From Antedon bifida (lineage: Eukaryota > Echinodermata > Crinoidea > Comatulida > Antedonidae): a stretch of DNA of 64,000 nucleotides. Numbering within the stretch: the first letter of the stretch is position 1; every line of letters begins with the position of its first letter. The position numbers and the translations under genes were made by a program. The stretch is from assembly GCA_963402885.1 (NCBI GenBank), contig OY727097.1:4402001-4466000 (forward strand). The letters run 5' to 3'. The notes below the pieces were generated by a model. That model did no database searches and had not been told where the DNA came from. It saw only the letters and a list, made by a program, of their open reading frames with translations. Below are positions 13,458-25,640 of this stretch, one piece after another.

Positions 13458-16400
13458 TTAATAGGCTAGTCAATCTAGCAATTTTGAGTGAAACAAATTG
13501 CAAACAGAGATTTTTTTTTTTTAAATGGTTACATATGATAAGGTGATTATTTTTTGAGCATCACACCTGTGACACTCATCCCGAAGGTATGCAAATTAGG
13601 TTAAATATGCAAATTAGGATAAAATTACAGGGTTACCATATCTTAAAAACTACTAATCGTACAGATTTAATTTTTGCACAGTCTGGTTCAGAATATATAT
13701 ATTTATATTTGCTCTAATGAGACATTTTACAAAAAAATGTCCGGAAGTACCAAATTTTGACCCTTGACCCCATTTCTCAATATTTACATAAATATGTGAT
13801 TAACATGTCTGTAGAGACTTTATTTTGTACTCAATGACTTGGATATTGTTTTTCAATACCCACCATAGAACTGTATTATAATTCCCAAAATCACACCTCC
13901 GTCACGCACCTCTAAAGTATGCAAATTAGTAGTACAAGTAATATTAAATATGCAAATTAGGGAGTGAAATTACAGCGTTGCCATATCTCGAAAACCGCTA
14001 ATGCTAGAGTGTTGATTTTTTCACTAAAATATTTAAAATATGTATATTTATATTTGCTGTAATAAAACATTTTACAAAAAAATGCCCGGAAGTATGACAT
14101 TTGACCTTCGACCCCATTTCTCAGTAATTGCATATATACAATGAAACTAAAATGTCTGTAGAGACTTTGTTTTGCCCTCAAATGACTCGGATACAGGTTT
14201 CTAATAGCCAACATAGGAATGTTTAGTAAATCTCAAAATCACACCTGTATCACTCACCTTTAAAGTATGCAAATTATTAGTACAAGTTATGAAATATGCA
14301 AATTAGGGGGTGAAATTACAGGTTCCTATATGTATCGAAACCGCTAAGGTAGAGAGTTGATTTTTTCAAAAACTTGTTCAGAATGTACATATTTATATTT
14401 GCTCTAATGAAACATTTTACGAAAAAATACAACAATTGACCCTTGACCCTATTTATCAATGTTTGCATACATAATGCCACTAAAATGTCTGTAGATAATT
14501 TTTTGGACTCAAATGACTCGGATACAGTTTTCCTATCGTCAGCATAGGACCGCTTTGTAATTCCCAAAATCACATCTTTGAAAGTATGCAAATTATTAGT
14601 ACAAATTACTTGAAATATGCAAATTAGGGGTGAAATTACAGTCTTCCCATATCTCGAAAACCATTAATGCTAGAGAGTTGATTTAAATTCAGAGTTGATT
14701 CAGAATGTACATATTTATATTCGCTCTAATGAAACATTTTACGCAAAAATTGTCGGAATTATGACATTTGACCCTCGATCCTATTTCTCAATATTTTCAT
14801 ATAATGCAACTAAAATGTCTGTACAGACTTTGTTTTGGCCTCAAATGACCCAGATACAGGTTTTCTATAGCCAGCATAGAACTGTTTAGTAATTCTCAAA
14901 ATCACACCTCTGTTACTGCTTGAAAGTATGCAAATTAGTATAGTAGTACAAGAAAGTTGCCATATCTCTATCGGTCATTAGCGTTTTCGAGATACATAAG
15001 GCAATTCACTGTAATTTGCATATTTCATATAGCTTGTACTACTAATTTGCATACTTTCGAGGTGCTTGACTTATACTGGCTATATAAAACCTGTATCCGA
15101 GTCATTTGAGGCCAAAACAAAGTCTGTACATACATTTTAGTTGCATTATATGCAAATATTGAGAAATAATAATAATAATATCCTGGATTTATATAGCGCC
15201 TAATGTTGTGAAACCTCTAAGCGCTGTACATAAACTAATACGAAAAAAGGGAATTCCAACCATGCCAAAAAAAAAACCCAAACCGAAGTAAAGGGATACG
15301 CCTTCGTCACTAACCAGGGATCGGTCTAATTGAACCCTGGTCAGCACCAGTTGTGTCGAGGGTCAAATGTCATACTTCCGGTCAATTTTTTGTAAAATGT
15401 TTCATTGGAGCAAATAGAAATATGTACATTCTGAATACGGCTGTGAAAAAATCAACTCTCTAGCATTAATCGTTTTCGAGATATGGGAAGACTGTAATTT
15501 CACCCCCTTATTTGCATATTTCATGTAATTTGTACTACTAATTAGCATAATTTTGAGGTGCATAACGAAGGCGTGATTTTGGGAATTACAAAGCGGTCCT
15601 ATGCTGACTATAGGAAACATGTATCCGAGTTATTTGAGTCCAAAACAAAGTCTCTACAGACATTTTAGTCGCATTATGTATGCAAACATTGATAAATGGG
15701 GTCGAGGGTCAATTGTTGTATTTCCGGTCATTTTTTCGTAAAATGTTTCATTAGAGTAAATATAAATATGTACATTCTGAACAAGTTATTGAAAAAATCA
15801 ACTCTCTAGCCTTATTGGTTTTCGATATATAGGAACCTGTAATTTCACCCTCTAATTTGCATATTTCATGTAACTGGTACTAATAATTTGCATACTTTGG
15901 AGGTGAGTGATACAGGTGTGATTTTGAGATCTACTAAGCAGTCCTATGTTGGCTATTAGAAACCTGTATCAGAGTCATTTGAGGGCAAAACAAAGTCTCT
16001 ACAGACATTTTAGTTTCATTATATATGCAATATTGAGAAATGGGGTCGAGGGTCAAATGTCATACTTCCGGTCAATTTTTTGTAAAATGTTTCATTGGAG
16101 CAAATAGAAATATGTACATTCTGAATACGGCTGTGAAAAAATCAACTCTCTAGCATTAGTGGTTTTCGAGATATAGGACAACTGTAATTTTTCCCCCTTA
16201 TTTGCATATTTTATTTAAATTGTACTACTAATTTGCATACTTTGGAGGTGTGTGACAAAGGTGTGATTTTGGGAATTACAAAGTGGTCCTATGCTGGCTA
16301 TTAGGAACCTATGTCTGGGTCATTTGAGGGCAAAATAAAGTCTCTACAGACATTTTAGTCACATTATATATGCAAACATTGAGAAATGGGGTCGAAGGTC

Positions 16401-16708
16401 AAATGTTGTACTTCCGGTCATTTTTTCGTAAAATGTTTCATTAGAGTAAATATAAATATATACATTTTGAATAAATCAGTGAAAAAATCAACTCTCTCAG
16501 ACTAGTAGTTTTTGAGATATGGTAACCTTGTAATTTCACCCTAATTTGCATATTTAAGCTAATTTGCATATCATCGGGATGAGTGACAGAGGTGTGATGC
16601 TCAAATTTTGATCTCCTCATCATATATGACCATTTAAAAAAGAAAAATCTCTGTTTGCAATTTGTTTCACTTTGGGCTGTTTTTTTTGCTAGATTGACTA
16701 GCCTATAA
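13458..16708. repeat. large foldback: inverted arrays of an about 340-bp repeat
   Basis: The left arm (about 13458-14960) holds four full head-to-tail units and a partial fifth. The right arm (about 14975-16708) holds the same unit in reverse complement, again four full units plus a partial one. The outermost sequence is also inverted: ATAGGCTAGTCAATCTAGCA on the left matches the complement of 16691-16706 on the right. Each unit contains the word TATGCAAATTAG twice, a TATTTATATTTGCTCTAATG stretch and GACTCGGATACAGG. Unit identity is high but imperfect. The right arm is interrupted by an element at about 15168-15355. No open frame within it is conserved between units. Confidence 0.9.
15168..15355. 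mobile_element. insertion with (AAT)n end and TATATAGCGCC motif
   Basis: An insertion of about 190 bp interrupts one right-arm unit of the foldback: the unit sequence stops after TGCAAATATTGAGAAA and resumes at GTCGAGGGTCAAATG. It begins with an (AAT)n run followed by TCCTGGATTTATATAGCGCC and an AAGCGCTGTACATAAA word. The microsatellite end suggests a SINE-like or other non-autonomous element, but I cannot assign a family. Confidence 0.6.
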
Positions 16709-17102
16709 GGAAAAATTTGCCTGAACATTACTTGGTAAAATGATGATAAAAACCACTTAAATGATTACGTATAAGCACTTAACCTATTTCTATTTCATCT
16801 TTTGTATCATTTATCATTTTATTATCAATGTTTTATCCCAGAAATGCCTTTAGGATTAGTATAATAGATCTTTGTGTAAATCTACCATATTATTTTGAGA
16901 ATCAAAGACTATGTTTAAATCACTGCATTTGAGTTACCTAGAATAAAATTACTTTTTATATACGATATTGACATTCCAATAAACAAAGTGGCAATATAAG
17001 ATTTTGTTGTTAGCCTACAACCCTTATTCAGGTATGACATTGTTTACAGCAGTCATCCTCAAATCGTAAACTCAAGAAATAAAGTATTTATTTGATTAAA
17101 CA
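16709..17102. other. gene-free stretch
   Basis: I see nothing identifiable between the foldback and the next inverted-repeat element. Confidence 0.5.
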
Positions 17103-17458
17103 TTAAAGATGTATTGTCCCCCTGAAAAAATAATTCTTTAAAAAATTGTTGTTGAATATTCCATTTTATTGTAACATAATAGTTATCCACTTTGACCAAA
17201 AATTTGATCGAAAAAAAATGTATTTACCTGAAAAAAATGTAATTTAAAGCAAAAAATGGTCAAATTGGCTGCCAGCCAATGGATTTTTGGATGGATTTAA
17301 CCATTTATTTTGTCATTTTACAAGTGAAAACATTATTTTTTTAAATTTTTTTTTTCTATGGAAGTGATTAACTTTATTAAAACTACAAAATAACGTATTC
17401 AAAGTCTGATTTAATTAATCTTCATTTTTCCTGTTTTTGGGGGACAATACATCTTTAA
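17103..17458. mobile_element. MITE family B (TTAA-bounded), copy 1
   Basis: The element begins TTAAAGATGTATTGTCCCCC and ends with the inverted form GGGGGACAATACATCTTTAA. The centre holds the perfect short palindrome ATTGGCTGCCAGCCAAT. Boundaries at TTAA are compatible with a piggyBac-type non-autonomous element, but no target duplication outside the terminal repeat can be proven. Relatives lie at 40127, 43550, 44.2 kb, 45946, 52150, 58444 and 59901. Confidence 0.85.
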
Positions 17459-17856
17459 TATATTGATTGATTATCTTTAGACCTCTGCTTAAATGTCTGT
17501 CGTCCTTCAGAATAACAATTCTATCACCTGAATATCTCAATATCCCCATACCTCTATACTGCCGTACTTTGAGGAAAGGACGTAACTACATTTTTTTTCG
17601 AAATTGAGATTTTTGTCTTATTTGACTCTTGGGGGTATACTCTATCACTTGAATTGACCAGTTATCCCAAAATATGTCTATAAATATCAAATTTATGATA
17701 ATAATTATAATTATTGGGGCTTATCTACAAACACCTATAGAAATAATTTGACATTGACCAATCAGATAACAGTATGATGAATATATAATGAGGCAGATTA
17801 ATGCTCTTAGGAGAAAGAATTTTTCATATATTTTGTAAATTTTTTACAAATTACCT

Positions 17857-18022
17857 TATCTCCATACCACCACCACCTCCATACTTTCATACCCCCACCC
17901 TTGTATCTCCATACCACCACCTCCTTAACCCCCACCCTCGTATCTCCATACCCCCACCCTCGTATCTCCATACCCCCACCCTCGTATCTCCATACCCCCT
18001 CCCACCCCTGTATCTCCATACC
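17857..18022. repeat. 22-bp minisatellite, C-rich
   Basis: Tandem units of TCGTATCTCCATACCCCCAC form a strand-asymmetric C-rich array, with perfect units in the middle and degenerate ones at the edges. Open frames on both strands here (His/Pro- and Gly/Trp-rich) are only the array translated. Confidence 0.9.
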
Positions 18023-21000
18023 TGACTGCTACACAAATGGAATACCAGTAGTGGATTTAGGATATAAGAAGCAACAAGAAACAATTCCTAAATTCAAAAC
18101 CTCTCTCCAATTGCACTAAAATATCAAGTATTTCAGAATTTAACTGTTTAAATAAACGGGGTAGCAATGCTCACAAACTCATTCATTTAAAGTTAGTTAA
18201 TAATTTCTCTTGTAACATGTGCATAAAAGATAAACTCACCCCCAACTAACACACAATACATATTTTTTTCAAATGTCAATTGTCATCCTGTTGATTAATG
18301 AGAAACATAAATTCAGCAATTTTCTTTCTGTGATATAATGCATAAAGAAGATTTCATACATCATTTTTGTTTAAATGTTTGATCACTCGCGATCAATTTC
18401 ACGATCTATAAATTTTCTCGTTTTGGATAAAACAGAAAATCAATCGATATGAGAAATGGAGCCAATGGATTTACGAGATTCTCTGTCTATATTTCATTAT
18501 TTCATACCTGGATAATATACTAAAATAATAGAAACGGTTTAGGTGATGGTCTTATACTAAGGCTAAATTTCTCTACTTACAACGCACATGTGAATTTTAT
18601 TATCGTTAAAGTAGCTTCTAAATATCATATTACAGATTTTTAATATTCATAATAAATTATATGCTACTCACAGATGTGGATATAATCATTGGTTGAAATG
18701 TGATATCATGTATTTTCTTACTTTTAGTATCTCAGTCAGTAGGTAAAATTTATATACCCTTAAGTATACAATAAACGGTATATGATAGGAGGGGGTGGGG
18801 GTGTAAAGCACTAGCAGGACATTTACAGGGGGTTCTTTTTCCCAATAAAAGGGACATGTCAACGTAAAGGGTCTTTCACACTTGTTCCAGCACGGTTCCA
18901 GTATGGCACAAGCAAATCCAATCGAATGTCAATGTTTTGTTTTCACCGCGCTCCACACGGCTAAGCGCCAATCGATATGCACGTAGCTGTGTAAAAATGC
19001 AATTATGGAATAGGGAAAGAAAAGATTGCTTTAGACCAGTGGATGTAGATGAAATTTGTTTGCTGGGTAGACCTATTTAATAGCAATTTCACTGCTTACC
19101 GAGTGAGTACAAAAAAAGATGGGGTATGGCTGGTCTGTATGTAGAAGAATTTTTTAAATGAAGTAATAGTGTACAACGGTATGCCAATATTCAAAATATT
19201 GATTGAAATATCTAACAAATAATTTAAAAAATCAAATTATATGGGAATATAGAGTAAAGAAAACTAAAACTTTAAATGATAGATAGAAATGAACGAAAGA
19301 TAACTTTAGTAGTTATCAAGTATTAAACTTTTGACTGTGCTAAACAGAGGGAGCTGTGATGACAATGTCGCATATTCCAAGCCCAGAAGGTGCCAATCGA
19401 GAAGGTGCCAAGCCTGGGGGGAACAGACGATCAAATTCCTGATAAAGTGTCTCCAATCTAAACAATTATTACACAAGATCAGTATACAATAATACCTAAT
19501 GTTTCTCCAACGTTTTAATAGTTTGGGGCAATATTTATATAACACACTTCTACACACTGGTAAGACGTCGAGACAATTGCTAATTACAGAAGAAGGTTTA
19601 GATAGGTGTAGATATTGATGGCGACAATTTGGGTGAGAATGTATTTTATGCAGAAAATAAAGCCTCTTAATAGAGACGAAGACAATATTATTAGGCCTAC
19701 TAGCAGTGTAATTAGGTCATTAACATTAAAGTAATACATTTTTGTGTAGTGTATAGTGTATATTATTATTGGAGTATGGAGATGAAGATAATGGAAGCAC
19801 TAAAATAATTGGGTCAAAGGAAAAAACAATGCTTGTTACAGATTTCAAACAGAAGCCTTGGGGATATATTGAAAACTGACTGGTCTGAGTCTATAATAGG
19901 CTGTATCATATGTTTACCTACAGTAGAGCCCATCCTTTGAGAAAACCCTATTAAAGGGACACATTTCCATGACATGAATGAGGGGAAAATACTTTATAAG
20001 TTTAAACATCATCCTAATTTAGAGAAAATCCATAATGGGACACGGCCCCAAAAGTGTCCCCTAAGGTGGTACTGTATTTACAAGCTTAGTTGATTGGCTA
20101 GTAAGGCATATTCTGACAGTGAGATGGCGCAGCGATATAGATACGAGTTGTGTGCGAAAGTACCCAAGGTCTGCCATGCTATTTTGTTTATGACCATGGG
20201 TAAGATGTTAATAAGTTGGTCATTTAAAGGTTCGTACCACAATTTTATTTAATTCTGCATACATTTAATTTCATTTCATTATTTATTCGGTCTATTTCAG
20301 TATATATACAACAAAAAAACTGAAATTGGGGAGACCAGGGTCAACCTAAGTGAACTTAATCACTGTAGCTGAGCCGGTAAAAGTTTCTTTACAAAGTTTC
20401 TCAACAGTCACTATTCTGATGCATTAAGTACACCTGGCTATAGTAAAACAGACATAAAGCATATGCTTAATTACATTGTCTCTTTACACAATACTCAAGA
20501 AGCAAAGCACAAAACTCACAAGTCGAAATAAATTGTTAAATTTTACAAGCATAATTGGACTGTCTACAAGAAAATTAACCTAAATGGACATGACTATACT
20601 TATATAGCCTTAGGACTTATGGGTACTATGGGAAAACCTGAAAATTAACAGCTGTCTTGACAGAACTTTAATATAGCAAATTGCCGTCAGGACAAAGGAA
20701 CAGGGCAATAGTAGTAAAGATTAAAATCAAATAAATAAAAAATTACATCCTATAAACTTGTTGTTTCACTAAACATTGTACAGGCAGTGACATGCATATA
20801 AAACAGCATAATGAGGTTGTGCCGTACATTGAATAAAAGCATTAAAGAGATAAAATTGGATTTAATGACGTTACGGACGAAGACAGCGATAAGGTTAATA
20901 GAGTAAAGTTTACGAATTGTATTCTCAGCGTTATTATTCTATTTTCTACGGGGCTCTACCACGTTCAAACACCGGTTCTCGTCAGATCTCCAAAGTAAAT

Positions 21001-21187
21001 ATTTTATTTAAAGAATGACTATCAAGGAGTGGCTGTGTCCGAGATGGTAAACTTTACCGCATGTAAATTTGAAGCTGTGGATGTATGGTTGAGTCACAGT
21101 TGATACATTCATAAATACTCCAATTGTAAAACGTCCCTTTCTGCCATCAATGGGACAATCTCAACAAGTTTACAAGGGACAATTTAC
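18023..21187. other. gene-free stretch with repeat ends
   Basis: No gene. One notable piece is 18869-18905 (GGGTCTTTCACACTTGTTCC and onward), whose reverse complement occurs at 41107-41145, so it is one end of another inverted-repeat element family. The region 19930-20080 has GGGACAC words in both orientations and may be a decayed element. Confidence 0.45.
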
Positions 21188-21237
21188 TTGTACACATTTG
21201 ACAATTCTCAATTCTCTCAATTGTCAAATGTGTACAA
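21188..21237. repeat. perfect 19-bp inverted repeat, 12-base loop
   Basis: TTGTACACATTTGACAATT (21188-21206) is followed by a 12-base spacer and then its exact reverse complement (21219-21237). No gene is adjacent, so neither a terminator nor a microRNA role can be argued from context. Confidence 0.9.
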
Positions 21238-23020
21238 TTCTCATCTTTTTTTAACTTTCTAGACATGTATGTATTTCTTATACAAAAGAAAATAGTTATA
21301 TAATTTGTTTTTAATTTGTTTGTATATATCTTTGAAATTATGTATGCTTTTACTTTTCTGTATATATGTTTGTATATTTTAATCATTCTTTACTTTTAAA
21401 CATTGCAACTGGACCATTTTGAAAGCAGTACTATCCAGTCAAAAAGAATAAATAAATAAATATGGTCAGAACCCTTAAATTATGATAATAATAATCCTTT
21501 TAATAAATATACCTTTGTTGTCTATTGCTATTAAATGTTTGTACGTATTGGATAGGTTGAAGTAAAAACTATGACATTTGATGAAATTAATACAGCACAT
21601 TATGGAAATAAGAATTCAACCCAATATATCAAAGCAAAGTTTATAAAGTTTGAAGACTATTGGTGGCGCTATAGGCTTTTAATGCCTAAACAAGTTACCA
21701 TAACATTATGGTGAAACTTAATACTCTAGCATAAAAAAAACACTACGAATCTAAACACTGTATAAAATATTCAATAAATTACAAAAAAAATATTTATAAA
21801 CCTGATTTTTGTTACTGGTTATGGTAATTTTTTTCTTGATTAGACGCAAAAAAACATAGGACTTACCTATGGCAAATGTTACTGTTATAATTCCTGTTCT
21901 TGAAGCCGTCTTTTACGAAGACACATGGCCGTCATTGATGAATACATAGTATCAGTTGACTTCACGGCTGATGTACTCGAGATCCATGTTTAAATGTGTA
22001 TGCAGATATTTATCTTTGTATCGTACATATCTGAAAATACAACAAAATAACAAAAGTTGCATTATGTAAAAACTTTCTATGTAGAATATTAAAGTTAAGA
22101 TGTTACTATCATGGAACCTACATGGTACTAGTATATAACACAATAGATTTCTCTTTACAATAAAACTCAGGGCCGTAGCCAGCATGAGGCAGACGAGGCA
22201 AGCGCCACCCACCCCAATTCCCAAGCACAGATCGTCATATTTTATATTGATAATCATTATATTTAAAGCACCTTTGCCTTGTCTATTTTTAACCTCTCGC
22301 TATGGCCTTGATACATATAACTATAAGGAGTGTTATTATGACTATGTTTTCAATTTTTCCATTTTCTTTTTTTGCAGTATTGTAGTAACTTTTGTAATAC
22401 CTTTAGAATTGAAATACTCAAGAACATCATTTGAACTTTGACATACCCTGATATGGGTATATAAAATACAGATTCCACTTTAATAGTAACCAGTTGTGTA
22501 AACTTTGATGTATTTATTAATTTAGAGTATCTGTATTTTGTTTATTTATACCACGCTGAATGGAGTGAGTGTCTGATCATATCAAATCATGTCATAAATC
22601 TACTGCAACATTTGCTCTTATTATTCCACAGGGATTAGGTTCGGGAAATGCGGTTTGATTCCTTGCACAAGTTTATGGAAATATGCCAGATTATCATATG
22701 ATTAAAACCAGTAAAAAAAAATCTAAAAAATAGTAAATTTATCATGTTCTACTGTCCCTAGAGGGGTTTAAATAAATCTCTTCATTTTTCATCAGCTTGT
22801 TGAGATACATAGTATTAATATGTTGAGATACATACTATAGTATTGTTGAAATACATAGTATTAAAATAACCAATCACCCGGTTTACATTATTTTCAAAAA
22901 CTACAAATTTACTACTGTACTAAATGTTATATGACTGTTAATTTTATCTTTTCATAGATTTAATATGGAAAGGAACTTTCATATAAAAGTTTTTTGTACA
23001 TTATGTTACCTGACGGGAAA
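21238..23020. other. gene-free stretch
   Basis: No gene seen. A short direct repeat (AATACATAGTATTAA-like, three times) lies near 22805-22865. Confidence 0.45.
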
Positions 23021-23306
23021 TGTCATGACCTCAGTTGCCAAGGCATTGTTAACATGACCCAAGTTTACATATGACATGACCTTAGTTAACATAATGACAT
23101 GACCTTAGTTAGCATGACATGACCCAAGTTAACATGTGACACGACCTTAGTTAACATATCACATGACTTTAGTTAGCATGACATGACGTTAGTTAACATA
23201 TGACATGACCTTAATTACCATAATAACATGACCCTAGTTAACATAATAACATGACGTTAGTTAACATAATGACATTCCCTTAGTTAACATGATGACCTGA
23301 CCTGAC
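23021..23306. repeat. minisatellite, about 24-bp unit with GTTAAC
   Basis: About eleven imperfect tandem units of ACATGACCTTAGTTAACATA are present, with unit length varying by a few bases. The unit includes the palindrome GTTAAC and a TGACATGACC word. Units are adjacent without unique spacers, so this is not a CRISPR array. Confidence 0.9.
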
Positions 23307-25170
23307 ATATTGTACATAGGATGCATAGGATTTATCCAGCTTGGATTGGTTGCCAAAAGATAGATAAAATGGAAAATCTTAAATAGCATACGTTAATAAC
23401 ATAGTTTACAGAGTTATTCCTAAAAGGACAATTTAAACAATTTACCAGCTTTGAAAATGGGATGTTAATTAATAGATTTATCTATTTCAGAACTAAAAAT
23501 GACAACACTCGAAATAAAGGAGAAGTCTTAAGATGAATGGTTGACCAATATTGAATCTTAAAAGGGCAAATTTGTAATTCTTTCAAAACTAATTTTGCAT
23601 AATAGCTTTCAAAAACAAACTATTTTACAAAAAAAATATGACAATGATTCTCTATGGTAAAGTTTAGTGCATACATTTTGAACAATTGTATTTTGAATAG
23701 AGCAATTCATTACATTTATTTCGGATTGTCAAAGTACGATTAGATTTTCCAAAATGACAAATTTAAATATAAGTTTAAAGATATATAAAAACATTTGCAT
23801 GATCAAATAATATCAACTGACATAATTGACAATCTGATATTTTTTGATACGATATAAAATCATATTTAAGATATAGTTATCGTCACTGACATGAAATAAA
23901 TTAACAGCATCCTAAGGTATCCACACCCTAGAAAGAAGGACAAATGTCATGATCAAAATTAATTTAATTTTTTTGACAACTGATTTAGTAATTTTTTGTT
24001 TCGCTTAATCAACCAGTCTTATGTATTGGCTTTATTGACTTTTCACATGCAATTTCAGTAGTAAAGAATCTTTTTTACGTCATATCACTGCTTGAAAAAA
24101 CACATGTACTGTATGCTTGTTATGGTTAAGGGCGGATCCATTTCATCATAGATTAGGGAGGTAAATATTTCATAAATGATAAAACGAACAGTCGGTTGCA
24201 GAAAAATAATCATCATTTTATTTTAAAAAGACATGGCTGTTAAATTTTAGGTGGGGCTAAAGCCTGTTTATCCCCCGAATAGTGGTTTTATTACTCCTTT
24301 TAACCTCCCACAGCTTTTGTCTTCTAATTTGGAACAATGCTATTTTGGAACACAAAGATTATTGTCATTTGATGTAACATTTCAAACCACTGATAAACTT
24401 TTCTAAAACTTTATTTCAGCTCAAACTCCTTTGCGAAATGACGCATAAACTAGAAAACAAAGCCAAAATGTCTTTGCTTTGATAACTCAATTAGATATAT
24501 TCGTAAAACAAACGGTTATTTTGAAGAAAATTACTAGATTTCTATTGTATTTTTTAAAAGCTGAACATGTTGACTTTTCAATATCATTTTCTTATTTGAC
24601 ACAGTTTTAGGAAAATGTCCCTCAAGGTGGCCGTAGAGCACTTAGATTCATTCTGCCATTACACGTTGGGGACACATTTGTCATTTGAATATATCCAAAA
24701 AAACTGATTCCATCTGCATTGTGCTGATGACTATTGTACTAACAGTGCACTGAAGCTAAATTTACTAAAGTGTATTTAGTTTCAAAACGATACCTTCTAG
24801 CTAAGCCAAGAACAAATAAGCGAAACTTATATCGCTACTGACACTTATATCAGCGTAGGGAAAAAAAATCTGACACGCTGTAATGTAAGGGCGTATCCCT
24901 TGACACTTTATACATATGATAAATATATGATTCATATATTTGGCCAAATAACATGGGAATGGGAAATATGATTATACGTCGTAAATGGAGATCTATATAT
25001 TTATTGTTTCATAAATATAATATATGGCTATGTCCTAATGCAAAATTATATATTGATTATATAAATGGGAAATATGGCTTTTTCGTAATGGAGACCTATA
25101 TATTTTTTTTACATAAATGAGTAGTTTAGTGTCAAAAAACAGATATATGAAGTCACTAAAACTATATAGG
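23307..25170. other. gene-free stretch
   Basis: No gene seen. At about 24915-25125 two loosely similar blocks of about 120 bp (sharing TGGGAAATATG and GGAGAYCTATATATTT) suggest an old tandem duplication. Confidence 0.45.
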
Positions 25171-25640
25171 CTACGAGAAGGAGACCATGCAGACCAGAGG
25201 TGGCATCAGGAATTACTCAAGAGACAATGTAACAACAGGATATTGAGTTCCGGAGATCAAAGGGTTTAACTGTGGCTGCAACATGATTCCTTAACACTGC
25301 ATGCTGCGAAGAATATGTAGATAGTACAGTACTGTTGGTATTTATCGCAGCCAGATATAAGATCAAAGGACTGTTACGAGTTCCTTTCTTGGCAAGGCAA
25401 GCTCAGTGTCCTGTTGTTAGATTGCTTTGCTCAAACAAGAATTATTATTGGTCCAACAATCAGAATGGTAACCAAGAACCAGCACATGGACAAAAACAGA
25501 TGGAAAGAGGATATCACGTAATCATATGCAAGAAGTAGGCTACCTAGGCAAGGGCAGCAAAGAACAGAAACGATTCCAGAGGAAGACAAGTTCTGGAAGA
25601 GGTCTGCTACTGTAGCAGGATAGAGTCAAATAAAAGAAAT
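25171..25640 (+). mobile_element. dispersed repeat, possible LINE remnant
   Basis: The segment 25219-25425 matches the reverse complement of about 34785-35010 (shared words include AGAAAGGAACTCGTAACAGT-like and GAGATCAAAGGGTTTA). Downstream at 25480-25610 a broken frame reads RWKEDI followed by a Trp/Arg-rich tail, which faintly recalls the end of non-LTR reverse transcriptases. The frame is disrupted, so the LINE assignment is tentative; the repeat relationship is clear. Confidence 0.5.

Noticed and set aside
14316..16728. several 60-95-codon open frames
   Set aside because: They lie in foldback units, are not kept open between units, and contain no coding pattern.
17801..18119. Pro/His-rich and Gly/Trp-rich open frames on both strands
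   Set aside because: Produced by the 22-bp minisatellite; no start context, splice sites or non-repetitive coding sequence.
23021..23306. CRISPR-like regular repeats
   Set aside because: Units abut without unique spacers, lengths vary, and the genome is animal; it is a minisatellite.
25335..25538. 67-codon plus-strand open frame
   Set aside because: It lies in a dispersed repeat also present near 34.9 kb, where the frame is not preserved.
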